Below, piece by piece: positions 52,756-64,000 of a stretch of 64,000 bases of DNA (position 1 is the stretch's first letter; every line of letters starts with the position of its first letter). A program made the position numbers and the translations under genes. Source of the DNA: Gigantopelta aegis (Eukaryota > Mollusca > Gastropoda > Neomphalida > Peltospiridae); contig NC_054702.1 of the NCBI RefSeq assembly GCF_016097555.1, positions 110,895,014 through 110,959,013 on the forward strand. Direction: 5' to 3'. Under the pieces are notes generated by a model. That model did no database searches and was not told the DNA's origin. It was given only the letters and a program-made list of their open reading frames with translations.

Positions 52756-55010
52756 TTTAAAAAAATTAAATAACTGCATCTGTGCGATCTTTCTTTAGAT
52801 GCACAAGATCGAACACAATTTTCGGTGGTTTGATACACCAAGGTGGCAAATCAAAATATGAAGGAGTTTCCAAAATGTCGGTTGAATCAATGTTTGAAAC
52901 TGGTAAAAACTGCTTAATGCGAAGACCAAAAGTTCGAATGGCATTCGGCTTCGCATGAAATAATTTCATATATTTGTTATCAAATACCGCATTCGGTAGA
53001 CGGAGTAAAGAATACCAAAGAGACTTCACACATCCGTGTCCTTGACAGACAACTGCATTATTGGATTCTTTTCCCCTTCATGTTACGCATCCTATTCCAG
53101 AAAGATTTCACGGATGTTTGAGAATTCATCTTGGAGACATCATTTCTTCAAGATGATTTCTTACTCCGACAACTTTACGAGCTTTTGCCTGAGCAATGCG
53201 ACAAGTATTCAGGTTTGAACATATCGGGGGCCCTGTTTCGCTCTTTGATTGCATCTTTGCACGCTTCATTGAACCATGGTTTATTGAAACGCTTCGGTAC
53301 TGCCGAAGTCTTAGGAATAGTTTCCTCTGCAATATCTTTCAAGATCGATGTGAACAATCATCGGCACCAGTCATGACAGTTTGTTGCACTCGAGTGCTGC
53401 CGAAATTCAACACTTTGCCATTGAACTACCATCTTTAAGCCCTTTCAAGTGATGGAGTTCCATCATTCTCCAAATGAATTGGAAAGTGGTCACTGCCACA
53501 AGGGTCTAGACTTTCAGGTACAAATCAAGACAAAGTAATGGACTACAAAGGGTTAAATCAGTGAATGTGAAAGAACCACTTGCAGGATGAAAGTATGTAT
53601 GACTATCATTAAATAATATTAAGACATTTTTGAGAATTAAATCTTCTAACTGTTTACCTCTATTATTTATGTCATCGCATCCCCACAAAGTGTGGCGAGC
53701 ATTAAAATCTCCAATGATAACAACGGGAGTAGGGAGTTAATCATGAGAACCTTGAAAGTCCTTAGGGTTAAAATTAAAATTATTTCAAGGAGTAAATAAA
53801 ATGAACATAGAGTAATAGTTTTATGAGCCGTAACCTTTACAGCCACAGCTTGTAAATTTGTCTTTAATATAACTTTAGGGAATGTTTTCATTTACAAGAA
53901 TGGAAAACGTCCCCAGACGCTCTATTTTCAATTTCTTGACATTTATGGTACAGATTAAATCCTCTGATGTTAAAACGGTCAGTATCCTTCAGGAAGGTTT
54001 CCTGAAGACAATTTGCAAAAGGATTATACTTTTGAATTAGAAGACTTAATTCACAACAGTTCCACTGGATAACATTATTTTTCATCATGTGGAGGGAAGT
54101 TTGGGATCAATCTTTATTTTTTCCTTTGGTTTTGGCCATGGTGGTTTTTGTGGCTGTGAATGATCCCGACAAGAATCATCCATGCGATCACTCACATCCC
54201 CCTCCAAAACATCAAAAGAATTGCTAACCCGGACAAATCTTTGCTCCATCTTCTTGAGCCCTGTTAAGATTTAGAGTTTTGTCTTGTTGGGAGAGACACT
54301 AGGACCTAGCACCCTTGTGCTCGCCTTAGATGGAGCATTGTGGCAATCCAAAGACACTTGGGGTCATTTGTTCTTTCTTTTTGTGTGGCAGAGCTGCTTT
54401 TCCTGTCTATTTTTTTAGCTTTTTCAATATCCAAATTTTGTTTGTACTTATTTTCATCATAAGGCCATGTTATATCAGTATTTACCCAAACACTTTTGGT
54501 GGAGACCTTAACCTCAGCGACATATGATTTCCCTGCTGTGTCTGGTGATGCGTTCTCCACCAGTTTTCTTGCATCAGGAAAAGATAGGTGTTTTTCAACC
54601 TTTACCTGCTGAACCTTCTTTTACAGTTTCCATCCGTCTCTCTCTAGAATATGCGAAATGGGATCCCTTGCAACTGATGCCGTTTTTGTATGACTTGCTC
54701 TCATGGTCAATGTGACCACAGCCAGCACAAGTCAGCTTATTGCGCCAACAGTTTTTACGGTGTCCATATTGTTGACACTTGAAACAACACACAGGATTAA
54801 GAATGTAAGGGCCAAAAGGTATATGTAAATATCCAGTCTTAATTGATTTTGGAAGGATTGATTTTCCAAATGTTAGAATGAAGGTATTTGTACAAACCTT
54901 TATTCTCTTGACTGCTGAACCATCCTGTGATGACTAATTTCCACAAATTTTGTCATCACTTACTCCCTCCAAATAATGTGAACGGACCACTCCCTTTGAT
55001 GAGTTCAGGG
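52756..55010 (-). pseudogene. LINE of Jockey/I-like type, degenerate
   Basis: Minus-strand pieces occur in the right order. ORF1-type sequence carries CCHC zinc knuckles (CCFKCQQYGHRKNCW, CAGCGHIDHESKSYKNG). Endonuclease pieces follow (NVIQWNCCELS, CLQETFLKDTDRFNIRGFNL, TYFHPASGSFTFTDLTL), then a linker (PKRFNKPWFNEACKDAI). Last comes the C-terminal region (LPNAVFDNKY, KPNAIRTFGLRIK, PKIVFDLVHLKKDRTDAVI). Frames change at least four times. The polymerase core expected between about 53030 and 53170 is absent, so a large internal deletion has occurred. This is a LINE that copied by target-primed reverse transcription and is now dead. Confidence 0.75.
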
Positions 55011-55891
55011 ACGAATTATTTTCTTTTTTAATTAAAATCTTGGTTAAAATATTGACAAAATTAATTGGATATTTTCATGCAAGTGGACCAACTGCTTACC
55101 CGTTATGGAGAGGCCTGCATTAAAAGTGCAGCATCATAGTTACATGTGCCACATTACATTTTATTACAGCATGCATATTCTACATGACTTCCGATTAGTC
55201 AACGTGGGAGTCTTTTGAGATTATATTGCACTGCTCTGTGGTTTTGTGAACCAATAAATCATGATATTGTAATAATTCATGTATAAAACGTGAAAAAATA
55301 GAAAACGGTGGTCTTTTCCTGCTCACCATTTATAGTTTCACTTTAATGGAAATGTATGCATCAAGTCAAATCTGTTCAACAGACCGACATCAAATTTGCA
55401 AAGAAGCAGTCCTGGAGATGTTTTTGAGAGCTCCTTCAGTTCCCGTGATAACAAATAGATCTCTTAAGTGGATATTATTGTTTATAAAATGTGGTTTTGA
55501 ACTATAATTTAAAAAGCTGCAGTAATTAATTCTGATATTATACAGTGATTGGTAAAACTAGGTTATTCTAAACAAGTAGATTATGTTTTCTGTGTTACCA
55601 CCAAATTTAATGAGGTAATGAGGGTTAATATATTGTTAAACCAAATGATGAACACAATATAATAATATTCTGAAGCATATCTTGTCATAACAATCCAATT
55701 TTACATGCACTAGATTGAACATGTGCAGACAGACTGTCTTTAAAGAGTTCTAACAAGTATTTCTTGATTTCTGGAATGTCCACTAGTCTCTTGAATTTGA
55801 TATCTCGCCAGTTCCAATCTATCACTATAGCAACCAGGTTATTCAGCTTCAGACAACCTGAAATGTAAAAAAAAGCCCAATATTACCAAGT
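55011..55891. other. No gene recognised
   Basis: AT-rich sequence between the LINE and the split MITE. Confidence 0.4.
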
Positions 55892-57094
55892 CTGCAGATT
55901 AGGGCCTCCACAAGTCCAAAATATTGAACTTAGAGTACTTAAGGGTCAAACTTGACCCAGACCAGAGTACCTGACACTTACTAGATGATAATGAGACCAA
56001 AAATTAAGACTCAAAAATAAAGTAAACTAGCATTATGCATCTTAATTCCAGCGCTGAACATGAATGCCAAATAATGGCATTGTATTGCATTCCACATATT
56101 TGACTTTTGAGTTCCCTTCATATCTCACAGTTCTATAATGTAACTGGCGGCAAACATACGACAAAATGACGTTAAAACAATACAATTAAATGGAGAAAAC
56201 TTGAGTGTTTTCTCTTTTATAGATACATTACCTGTCCTCAAGATTCATCCCGCCCGGGCCTCCCCGCTTCCTGTTCTCCGTGCGATGCGCTCAGGGAAAA
56301 AGAAGGAAGTTACAGTCATGTGACCGGAACTAGAGAGCAGTATGCAGTAGAAGAATTTAGGCCATCCCATTGGCTGTTGGGATGTTCGGACCAGACCACT
56401 TGCGTGGGGGGGAGGTGCACTTGTTTGAGGACAGGTAATGTATCTATAAAAGAGAAAACACTCAAGTTTTCTCCATTTCTATAGACATTACCTGTCCTCA
56501 AACAAGTGCAGCATTCAACAGATGGTGGTGGGTGCCGAGATCCGTAGATGCTTGTGATAACTCCCCAACCGGAAAGAGGCTGACTAGTGGAAGAATAAGG
56601 CCAACCTTGGTAAGCCCTCATCCTAGGGATGCCCGTCACAGACCAATGCAGGTGATGTTAGTAACAACAACCAGAATGGTGGCATCCGTCAGCAGTGGCA
56701 GGTACGGCTCCTAGAACACATGGACCAGGAGGCGGAAGCCACATCTCATGCTGGTTCTGACAGGGTGGGAAGACGTAGCCACCAGGGATGCAGGTGTTAG
56801 GTAACCCTCACGTATTGAAGTGTTATAGTTTTTCAATAACAAGCGACAACCTAATGAGGTGCATCCGTCAGAACATTGAACAAAACAAGACCCCCGAGTG
56901 TTTTCTGTCTAGTACACCAAAGATCTGTTAGTTCAATAACGACAACCAATAACCACATGCAGTGCAGGGTAAAGGTTATCGAGACAAAAGTTCCGGCACC
57001 AGTACGTGAACTGTGCAAAAGAACAAAAGTCTAAGCAATCCTCATCTGTCGATTCGTTGGACATCTCGGTATGCAGCCCAGAATCAGACAGACA

Positions 57095-58282
57095 TCAACG
57101 GCGACGAGGACGGCTTGTATTCAACAGAGTCTGTGCAGCAACAACCGGACCCAGATGATGGAACCCCTCAACGTCTTCTGTGGAGACATCCCTCAGATAA
57201 TAGTTGGCGAAGATGGAGTCCGTAGCCCAGAACCAACCAGTGATAATGTGCTGAATGGGTGTGTTGCAGTGCAGGGACATCGTGGCAGCCAAGGCACGGA
57301 GTTCATGCGGATTAGAAGCAGACGGAGCAGGTAAACCCTCCTTCTGATAGGCGGTCAGGATAGAAGACCGGATCCAGGTGGCCACCGTGTTCTTGGTAAG
57401 ATCCCTCAACCGACTCTGGTTACAGGAAAGGAAAAGTCTTTTGCGATGTTGTCGAAAAGATCTGGTCCTCTCGATGTACTGGTGCAGGGCTCTGACAGGG
57501 CACAACGCCAAGTCCTCAACGTCCGCCGGACCAACGATAGAGGAGAGGGCCTGCACAACATACGAACGAGGCGCTTGGTCTGGTAACTGATTCTTTGCAA
57601 CAAAGTTCATGAGTAACCCCAAGTTGACTGCACGCCGATCTCGGTGAAAACGTACCAAGTCTACATCAAGAGCATGGAGTTCTGAGACACGGGCAGCCGT
57701 GGCAAAACCGAGTAAAAACACCGTCTTCCGCGTCAAGTCTTGCAGGGAAGAGGATTCGATCGGCTCATAAGGTGCGGTCGATAACGCTCGTAACACCAGA
57801 TTCAGGTCCCATCTTGGTGGCCGAAACCGGTGTACTTGATCATCAAGGCGAAACCCTTTGATCATCTTATGGATCTCAGGAATACCCGATAACTTCGTTC
57901 CAGTAGCGACATCACGAACAGTAGCGATGACCGAAACGTACCCAGCGATGGTAGACCCCTTTAATCGTAAAGTGGTCCGCAGATACAGCAAAAAAACCCA
58001 GCAAGACGAAGTATCTGGATCGTCTGAGGTTTGAGGTTTTGCCGGACACACCCTCGGTGAAAGCAAAGCCATCTGACGTTGTAAGCCACAGTAGTAGATG
58101 ATCTGTGCGCTTTCAAAATGGCCGCCGTAGACTGTGAAGAAAAACCTTTCTTTCTCAAACTCTTGGCGATAAAGTCCACGCGTGCAGTTGGAACAACTGC
58201 GGACGTGGATGGTATAGTTTTGACGTGGGATGCAGCAACAGATGATCCCAGTCTGGCAGCGGTAAAGGATGTGGATCGGCAA
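57095..58282 (-). pseudogene. DIRS copy 2 tyrosine recombinase part
   Basis: Carries the same recombinase signature blocks as copy 1 (AARVSELHALDVD, NPHELRALAATM, FANYYLRDVS). It is treated as part of a broken element. Confidence 0.7.
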
Positions 58283-58805
58283 GACGTATTAGATCTGGAT
58301 ACCACATCCTGGATGGCCACATTGGAGCAATGAGTAACAGGCGACAATGGTACAGCTGAAACCTCTGAAGCACCCTTGGAAGGAGGATTGGTGGAGGAAA
58401 AGTGTACGCGTCCATCTGTTCCCAGCTGATGGCCGAGGCGTCGAGATCCAGAGCTTCGGGATCCAGCACCGGAGACACGTAAACCCTCAGCTGATGGTTG
58501 AATCGTGTGGCGAAGAGATCGATGTTTGGTGTCCAAAGCCTGTCGCACACCCATCGAAACGCTTCGGGATGGAGCATCCATTCCGTCGGCTGTGGAGACG
58601 ACGGCCGAGACAGTGTGTCGACTAGTACATTGGAAACCCCTGGAATATGGCGAGCCCGAAGTTGCAACGGAATCTCGTCAACCAGCTTGTAGAGACGATA
58701 AGTCAACTGCAGCAGACTGCTGGAGTGGGTTCCGCCCTGACGGTTGATATAAGCCACCGCGGTGGTACTGTCTGTGGCTACCATGAGAGAGGCGCCTGAC
58801 AGCAT
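58155..58805 (-). pseudogene. DIRS copy 2 RNase H part
   Basis: Contains VATDSTTAVAYINRQGG and HIPGVSNVLVDTLSRPSS, matching the RNase H region of copy 1, in a frame overlapping the recombinase part as in copy 1. Confidence 0.7.
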
Positions 58806-59987
58806 CTCTCGCCAATGAAAGATGACGTAACTGACAACATCTCCAACAGGTTGATGTGTAGATCGGCTTCATCTGGAAACCACAGCCACCAACAGGGACT
58901 GGACTGCAAGGCGACTGGTAACCGGATCAGCAAATCTGCGTTATTGTACTGAATGCATGGATTCAGAAACAAACTGGATACCGCGACCTCTAAGCATAAA
59001 ATGTTGCGCCGACGTCAAAATTACTCTTGCAATGATACTTCATGAAACAGTAATAGAGTGATTCAGGAATCAAGACATCGGAAACAGCGACCCCGTGATA
59101 CAGGCAAGAGCCAAGACAGCGTAGCAACTCGCTACGCTATATGCCCGATATACCTGGAAGTGAAGCAACGCAAAACAGCAACTGGCTAAAATCCACGGCC
59201 GTCACACCACCCGGTGCGAAACAGCAGCAGAGACCATCTAGACAGCATCGGTCACGAACTCTGGCGGTAACAACAGTAAACGTCAGTGAGTTGATAAGCC
59301 GCAATGAACCATAGGAAAACGGTGACGGTAAAACCCCCGTACCACGTGATGGCAACTGGATAACTTCCGGAACCAGCGGAAGTAGCGACTGTCTTGCATC
59401 GCCACCGGATATAGAGAACGATCTGCCGAATGTCGCTGAACCTTCCTCGAACAAGAGAATATCGGTGCACGGGATCTCAACACAAGTGACCGGACCAGTA
59501 GACTTTCTTCGTCACCAACCCGGAACGCTTGTAACGTCGAACCCCTTCACGGCAAAGAGCCGTATGTAGACCACAGGTCTGCCAAGATTACCGGCTTGTG
59601 CTGAAAGTCAAGAATGGATCGCTTCAGGCAAGTCGGTTGACGATAGTGTGCAATCGTAGTGCACATCGACGTCACGGAAGATATAAGGTAGACCAACATC
59701 AAAGTCGACGGCTAGAACAAGGCATATCCTCTGGCATCCTGCACATGAGGAGTTATGGTCGCCATGTACAACATGTACGGTGAACTGAAGCCATCGACAG
59801 GACGTGCCAATCTGTAAGTTCTAGGAAGACGTCTGGTCCCGCCGGAAACAGCGTCATCCAAGGCCGGCGTCACACCGTTGATGGATAGGTTGAAGACGGG
59901 ATACGTTCGTTGTGACGAATGGGGAACGGCACAAACGAAGTCTACTCAAGTAAACCGACATCGGATCAGTCCTCAAACGGAAACCTT

Positions 59988-61507
59988 CTAGAATGGTGCG
60001 AGTGGACTGTGAAGTGACGAAAGCATATACACCGCAGCGAGACAATCAGTCACAGCCATGTGGGTCACTGCGTCCGGAGCTTCTATAACGGAAGGTGCCG
60101 ACGCATCATCTGGAAAATCGGTCAGTAACCTGGCACAGGCACTTCGATCCAATGTACTGGCTGCATCGGAAACACGGACCGTGGACGGTCCCGTCAGGAG
60201 CCGGTGTAACCCTGAACGCCGAATCAGCTGCCGACTGGTGTGGACAGTACGATGTACACGGACCGGCAGGAGCCGGTGGAACCCTGGACACTGCACCACT
60301 TCGATCGATCACGGACGACGGTACCGAACGGTGAGCCGATGACGCAATTTTCCAATTCGTTACAGGGCTCCGTCTGCTTGCTGGAACAACGATACGCACG
60401 GGCCAGTTACTGGTAGCCGTGTAAACCGACGGGGGCCTGTGGCAGCCAACGATCGAATGCCGATATCTGCCGGTGGAACCTCCGTGGCGATCATCGAACC
60501 CGGACCCTTCTTGGCTGAAACCGGTGGATGGGCCAGCGGCGGTAGCATATCAGATATGACAGCCAGACAATCCCTCAGTGATAGGTGGTCCGCCGCATCC
60601 AGATCTTCCAGCACCGCATGAACCGATACATCATCAGAAAGTCACGTAGCACCCGTGAACAGGCCAGTCGCTCTGGTCATGGCCCGATGGATATACCGGA
60701 GAACCAGACCGTGGGCGGTCCCGTGTGGATACCAAGGAACGGATGACCACATCGTCGTTGGATGTGGCAAGGACGGCAACATGTCGTAGACGGCCGCCAA
60801 GCAATCCCTCATAGTCATATGGTCCGTAGAGTCGGGCTCTTCAATGACAGATGCCGCAGGCGCTTCATCACCAAAGTCTCGTAGAACTCGAGCACAGGCC
60901 AATCAATGTACCGTAATGGAAGCCGCTGGTTAAACCGGACCGTGGATGGTCCCGTCTAGCCCTCGGAGTCCTTGGAAGCCACATCAACTGAAGGTTGGCG
61001 CTGACGATCTGTGGAACCCGTAGGGAGCCATACAGGTCATGTGGAACGGCTACGGTCCCGGCTCCGATGCGCCGAAGAGGACTTCCCCGCCGAAGATCGG
61101 TGAGCCTTGGAATCCGTGGAGCGTCTATCTGAATGAGCCGGCTTCTTAGAGGGCTGCGTAGAGACCGCAGGCCTGTCATCCGAAGTCTTAAGTAACGGTG
61201 GAGCTGAAGAAGCCGCACCCCCTGAAGAGGGGACTGGAACCGGACCTGACCCCGAACTCGCCGGTTTAGGTAAGGTCGCCATTGACGCCATTGTTTCTTC
61301 CAGCATGGTCGGTAGAATTGAACGTAACTCTTCCGCCACGGAGTCAGCAATCGAAGGCGAAGATTCCACCTTCTTGGTCCTCGAAGATTCCACCTTCTTG
61401 GTCCTCGCTGACACCACCTTCAGGTAAGCCGCGAACTCGACATCAGACAAGCCCGCACAAAGGTCGCATCTAGAAGTGAGGCCACACGAACACGACAACC
61501 TGGACAT
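59988..61507 (-). pseudogene. DIRS copy 2 gag-like part with three related segments
   Basis: The N-terminal part with paired cysteines and the Ser-rich region lies at 61037-61507. Three diverged versions of the central gag block lie at about 60642-60902, 60360-60614 and 59988-60299. They share the pattern A-C-A-R-[VL]-L...SVIE..D...H...DCLA. It is a fossil of a broken element. Confidence 0.6.
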
Positions 61508-61599
61508 AAGTCGTGTGGGTCGCCGCCGGCTAACTTCTTGCAGCGTAACACGCTCGAACTAGTCGCTGAACATTATCAGATATGATAATAGTAATTTTT

Positions 61600-62060
61600 C
61601 AATCTGTGAAAAGAAAGAAAAACCAACCATAACACAAATACAAAGCCGGTAAATAAAGACGCCATTTTGCAAATGGCGTCCGACACGACAACCGGCGATA
61701 TAACAACATTTCATGTAATTAACACTTGGCAAGTCAAGCGAAATACGCGAAAGACATATGAAAGCTAACGAAAGCTAACGAAAATTAAGGTGAAAAACAT
61801 TTCACCCAAACACAAAGCCAGTCAACACAGACGCCATTTTGCAAATGGCGTCCGACACGACAACCGGCAATATAAACAACATTTCATGTAATTAAACGCT
61901 TGGAAAGTCAAGTGAAATATGCGAAAAGAACATACGAAAGCTAATGAAAACGAAGGTGAAAAACATTTCACCCAAACACTAATACAAAACCAAAGGTCTT
62001 ATAAAAAAGTTGACTCCAAACAGAGCCAAGCAAAAGGACGTCCAGACCCTTTAGCGAAGA
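61600..62060 (-). repeat. DIRS copy 2 leader with tandem hairpin repeats
   Basis: Two tandem units, each with GACGCCATTT-TGC-AAATGGCGTC and CGACACGACAACCGGC, as in copy 1 at 46300-46745. Confidence 0.75.
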
Positions 62061-62311
62061 GAAAAAGAAGGAAGTTACAGTCATGTGACCGGAACTAGAG
62101 AGCAGTATGCAGTAGAAGAATTTAGGCCATCCCATTGGCTGTTGGGATGTTCGGACCAGACCACTTGCGTGGGGGGGGAGGTGCACTTGTTTGAGGACAG
62201 GTAATGTCTATAGAAATGAGAGTGCTCATTCTTGCATGAGTACTTGAGTCCTGTCAACGGACTCAAGTGTTGCAAGACTCGGCCTGTGCCTGAGTACTCA
62301 TGGAGACCCTA

Positions 62312-63012
62312 CTGCAGATGTATTCAGAACCATACTTTGAGATTTACCTTCCAAAGAAAACCCCTCAGTCAAGTTTACTACTGCAGATGTATTCAGAACC
62401 ATACTTTGAGATTTACCTTCCAAAGAAAACCCCTCAGTCAAGTTTACTACTGCAGATGTATTTAGAACCATACTTTGAGATTTACCTTCCAAAGAAAACC
62501 CCTCAGTCAAGTTTACTACTGAAGATGTATTCAGAACCATACTTTGAGATTTACCTTCCAAAGAAAACCCCTCAGTCAAGTTTACTACTGAAGATGTATT
62601 CAGAACCATACTTTGAGATTTACCTTCCAAAGAAAACCCCTCAGTCAAGTTTACTACTGCAGATGTATTCAGAACCATACTTTGAGATTTACCTTCCAAA
62701 GAAAAACCCCTCAGTCAAGTTTACTACTGCAGATGTATTCAGAACCATACTTTGAGATTTACCTTCCAAAGAAAACCCCTCAGTCAAGTTTACTACTGCA
62801 GATGTATTCAGAACCATACTTTGAGATTTACCTTCCAAAGAAAACCCCTCAGTCAAGTTTACTACTGAAGATGTATTCAGAACCATACTTTGAGATTTAC
62901 CTTCCAAAGAAAACCCCTCAGTCAAGTTTACTACTGAAGATGTATTCAGAACCATACTTTGAGATTTACCTTCCAAAGAAAACCCCTCAGTCAAGTTTAC
63001 TACTGAAGATGG
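62312..63012. repeat. 69-bp minisatellite, ten units and a partial
   Basis: Units begin CTG(C/A)AGATGTATTCAGAACC and end CAGTCAAGTTTACTA. The 69-bp period equals 23 codons, so long frames stay open on both strands; one unit has an extra A that shifts them. The C/A variant at base 4 follows the order CCC AA CCC AAA, hinting at block duplication. The first unit starts exactly at the MITE target duplication CTGCAGAT. I take the open frames to be artefacts. Confidence 0.9.
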
Positions 63013-63064
63013 ACCAATCAAAAGTAACAACGGACAACAAAACAAAAGAAGAAAAAAAAATGTT

Positions 63065-63270
63065 TTGTTTAACAACACCACTAGAGCACACTGATTTATG
63101 AATCATCAGCTATTGGATGTCAAACATTTGTTAATTCCAACATATACTCTTTGTGAGGAAATCCCCTACATTTTTCCATTTGTAGCATGGAATCTTGTAT
63201 ATGCACCATCCACTGACAGGATAGAACATACCACCACGACCTTTGATATACCAGTCATCAATGGATAACA
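63065..63270 (-). repeat. SINE-like repeat, reverse orientation
   Basis: TTGTTTAACAACACCACTAG, ATCAGCTATTGGATGTCAAA and the body (ATATGCACCATCCACTGACA, GACCTTTGATATACCAGTCA). The head is missing. It directly follows the minisatellite. Confidence 0.7.
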
Positions 63271-63437
63271 AGCACAATAAGTACTGTACAAATTAAATCG
63301 CTGCCCACGTAAGAGAAAAACAATTAAGGATTGTCTGTTATTTCTTTTACATTCATCAGGGTATGAACAAAGAAACATCATCCACAAAATGTGTGAATCG
63401 ACAAAACCGTAGTTTGCAGATGATATTTTTGCTCATA

Positions 63438-63789
63438 CTAGAGCTGGACAGCATTGAAATTTGAGGTTCGGTATCAGTATTTTTGGGGTGATTTACCTCA
63501 GTATCGGTACAGTATTTGGTATTGACACAATACCAATACCGATACTGATATTAAGCGGTATTGCTGGTATACTCTGCTTTAAAGGCATGCCTGAGTTAAG
63601 GCTCACCCGCTAATTTCATCTAAATAAAATTAAATTCCATACACAAGGCTATTATTAGTGCTTTACTAAATGGTGGGAAACATTTTTCAATACCGAAATT
63701 TAAGTATTTTGATATTTGCTTGGTACGGTAAATTGGTATTGACATGATACCGATACCGAATGGTATATATGGTATACCACCTAGCTTTA
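63438..63789. mobile_element. Candidate inverted-repeat element rich in GGTAT/ATACC
   Basis: TAGAGCTGGACAG at the left and CCACCTAGCTTTA at the right are weak inverted repeats. The interior has many GGTATTG, CAATACCGATA and GGTATA motifs. The ends resemble TAGxGCTGGxC hAT-type ends, but no target duplication was found. Confidence 0.3.
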
Positions 63790-63892
63790 CTTTATACCCA
63801 GATGAACGTAAAAGGAATAACAGACAATATTTATAATTAAAGTTCAAACATACTTACTAATAATAACACTAAATGTTCATATTTTATTTTGA

Positions 63893-64000
63893 ATTATTTT
63901 TATGTTCTGCAGCAATAACGTTCAGTAAGACAAACTACCAATATAAAGTGACGTCATCAGACGTTATTTTTATGTTCTGCAGCAGTAACGTTCAGTAAGA
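63893..64000 (+). repeat. Short direct repeat at the window end
   Basis: TTATTTTTATGTTCTGCAGC followed by A(A/G)TAACGTTCAGTAAGA occurs twice at ~70-base spacing. A longer tandem array may continue beyond the window. Confidence 0.6.

Larger units (their letters stand above)
56192..62217 (-). mobile_element. DIRS-type retrotransposon, copy 2, broken
   Basis: A second copy of the family at 40737-46910, with matching termini (50-bp inverted arms at 56192-56241 and 56425-56474; high end to 62217). Recombinase and RNase H parts are well preserved. The reverse transcriptase part is mostly not recognisable and the gag-like part is rearranged, so it is broken with several breaks. It lies inside a hAT MITE. 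Its recombinase region is close to that of copy 1, arguing for recent common ancestry. Confidence 0.85.
55900..62311 (-). mobile_element. hAT-type MITE interrupted by DIRS copy 2
   Basis: The left part (55900-56191) matches the right half of the 51881 MITE in reverse. The right part (62218-62311) matches its left end, closing GGAGACCCTA. The 8-bp direct repeat CTGCAGAT flanks the whole (55892-55899 and 62312-62319), so the MITE inserted first and the retroelement later. Subterminal ACTCGAGT motifs have become ACTTGAGT, as CpG decay would give. Confidence 0.85.

Noticed and set aside
62298-63101. Long open frames on both strands (YSEPYFEIYLPKK and VVNLTEGFSLEGK repeats)
   Set aside because: The 69-bp period keeps any stop-free frame open; the repeat looks like a minisatellite, not a gene.
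1-64000. CRISPR array, operons, bacterial ribosome binding sites, tRNA or rRNA genes
   Set aside because: Introns, SINEs, LINEs and eukaryotic transposons show animal DNA; tandem repeats here are minisatellites without spacers and no tRNA or rRNA gene was recognised.

Overview
This is a eukaryotic, AT-rich window with spliced genes and dense repeats, most likely from a mollusc and probably a gastropod. The reasons are a seven-copy interspersed repeat ending in CTCTAGTGGTGTCGTTAAA that I recall from molluscan genomes, DIRS and Penelope-like retroelements, THAP-bearing DNA transposon remnants, and long TA/TG/GA and G/C homopolymer tracts. The species call is inference from memory; no rRNA, tRNA or mitochondrial marker was seen.

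The only convincing host gene runs on the + strand from 865 to 25560. Six exons (865-931, 6029-6186, 8741-8797, 9435-9574, 12589-12760, 25435-25560) join in phase into a 239-residue, four-membrane-segment protein of MS4A/CD20-like layout. Its introns are full of mobile DNA. Intron 1 holds a LINE tail and a 59-bp minisatellite built from the gene's own intron 1/exon 2 splice junction. Intron 2 holds a terminal-inverted-repeat element and a dead Tc1 transposon. Intron 3 holds a SINE that runs into the exon 4 acceptor. Intron 5 (12.7 kb) holds SINEs, a deleted Tigger element, a nearly intact DD35E Tc1 transposon and pogo-type ends.

From 25.6 to 40.4 kb there is no clear intact gene. The stretch has non-autonomous transposons, a Penelope-like GIY-YIG fragment, a THAP-domain fragment at 34.15 kb, an acidic P2X7-like first exon at 36.2-36.4 kb (minus), SINE fragments and a fold-back MITE.

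From 40.7 to 62.3 kb lies a nested mobile-element block. A DIRS-type tyrosine-recombinase retrotransposon that looks whole (40737-46910, minus) carries gag-like, RT/RNase H and recombinase frames. It is followed by a GC-rich single-exon ORF of unknown function (47572-48522, minus), and both are bracketed by inverted copies of a ~180-bp sequence. Next come a TTAA-flanked, Kolobok-like element with THAP and P2X7-like fragments (49291-51444), a hAT MITE with a perfect 8-bp target duplication (51881-52317), and a LINE lacking most of its reverse transcriptase (~52.75-55.0 kb). A second, broken DIRS copy (56192-62217) sits inside another copy of the same hAT MITE (55900-62311). The two DIRS copies carry a 183-bp end segment in opposite orientations. 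The window closes with a 69-bp minisatellite, a SINE and a candidate inverted-repeat element.
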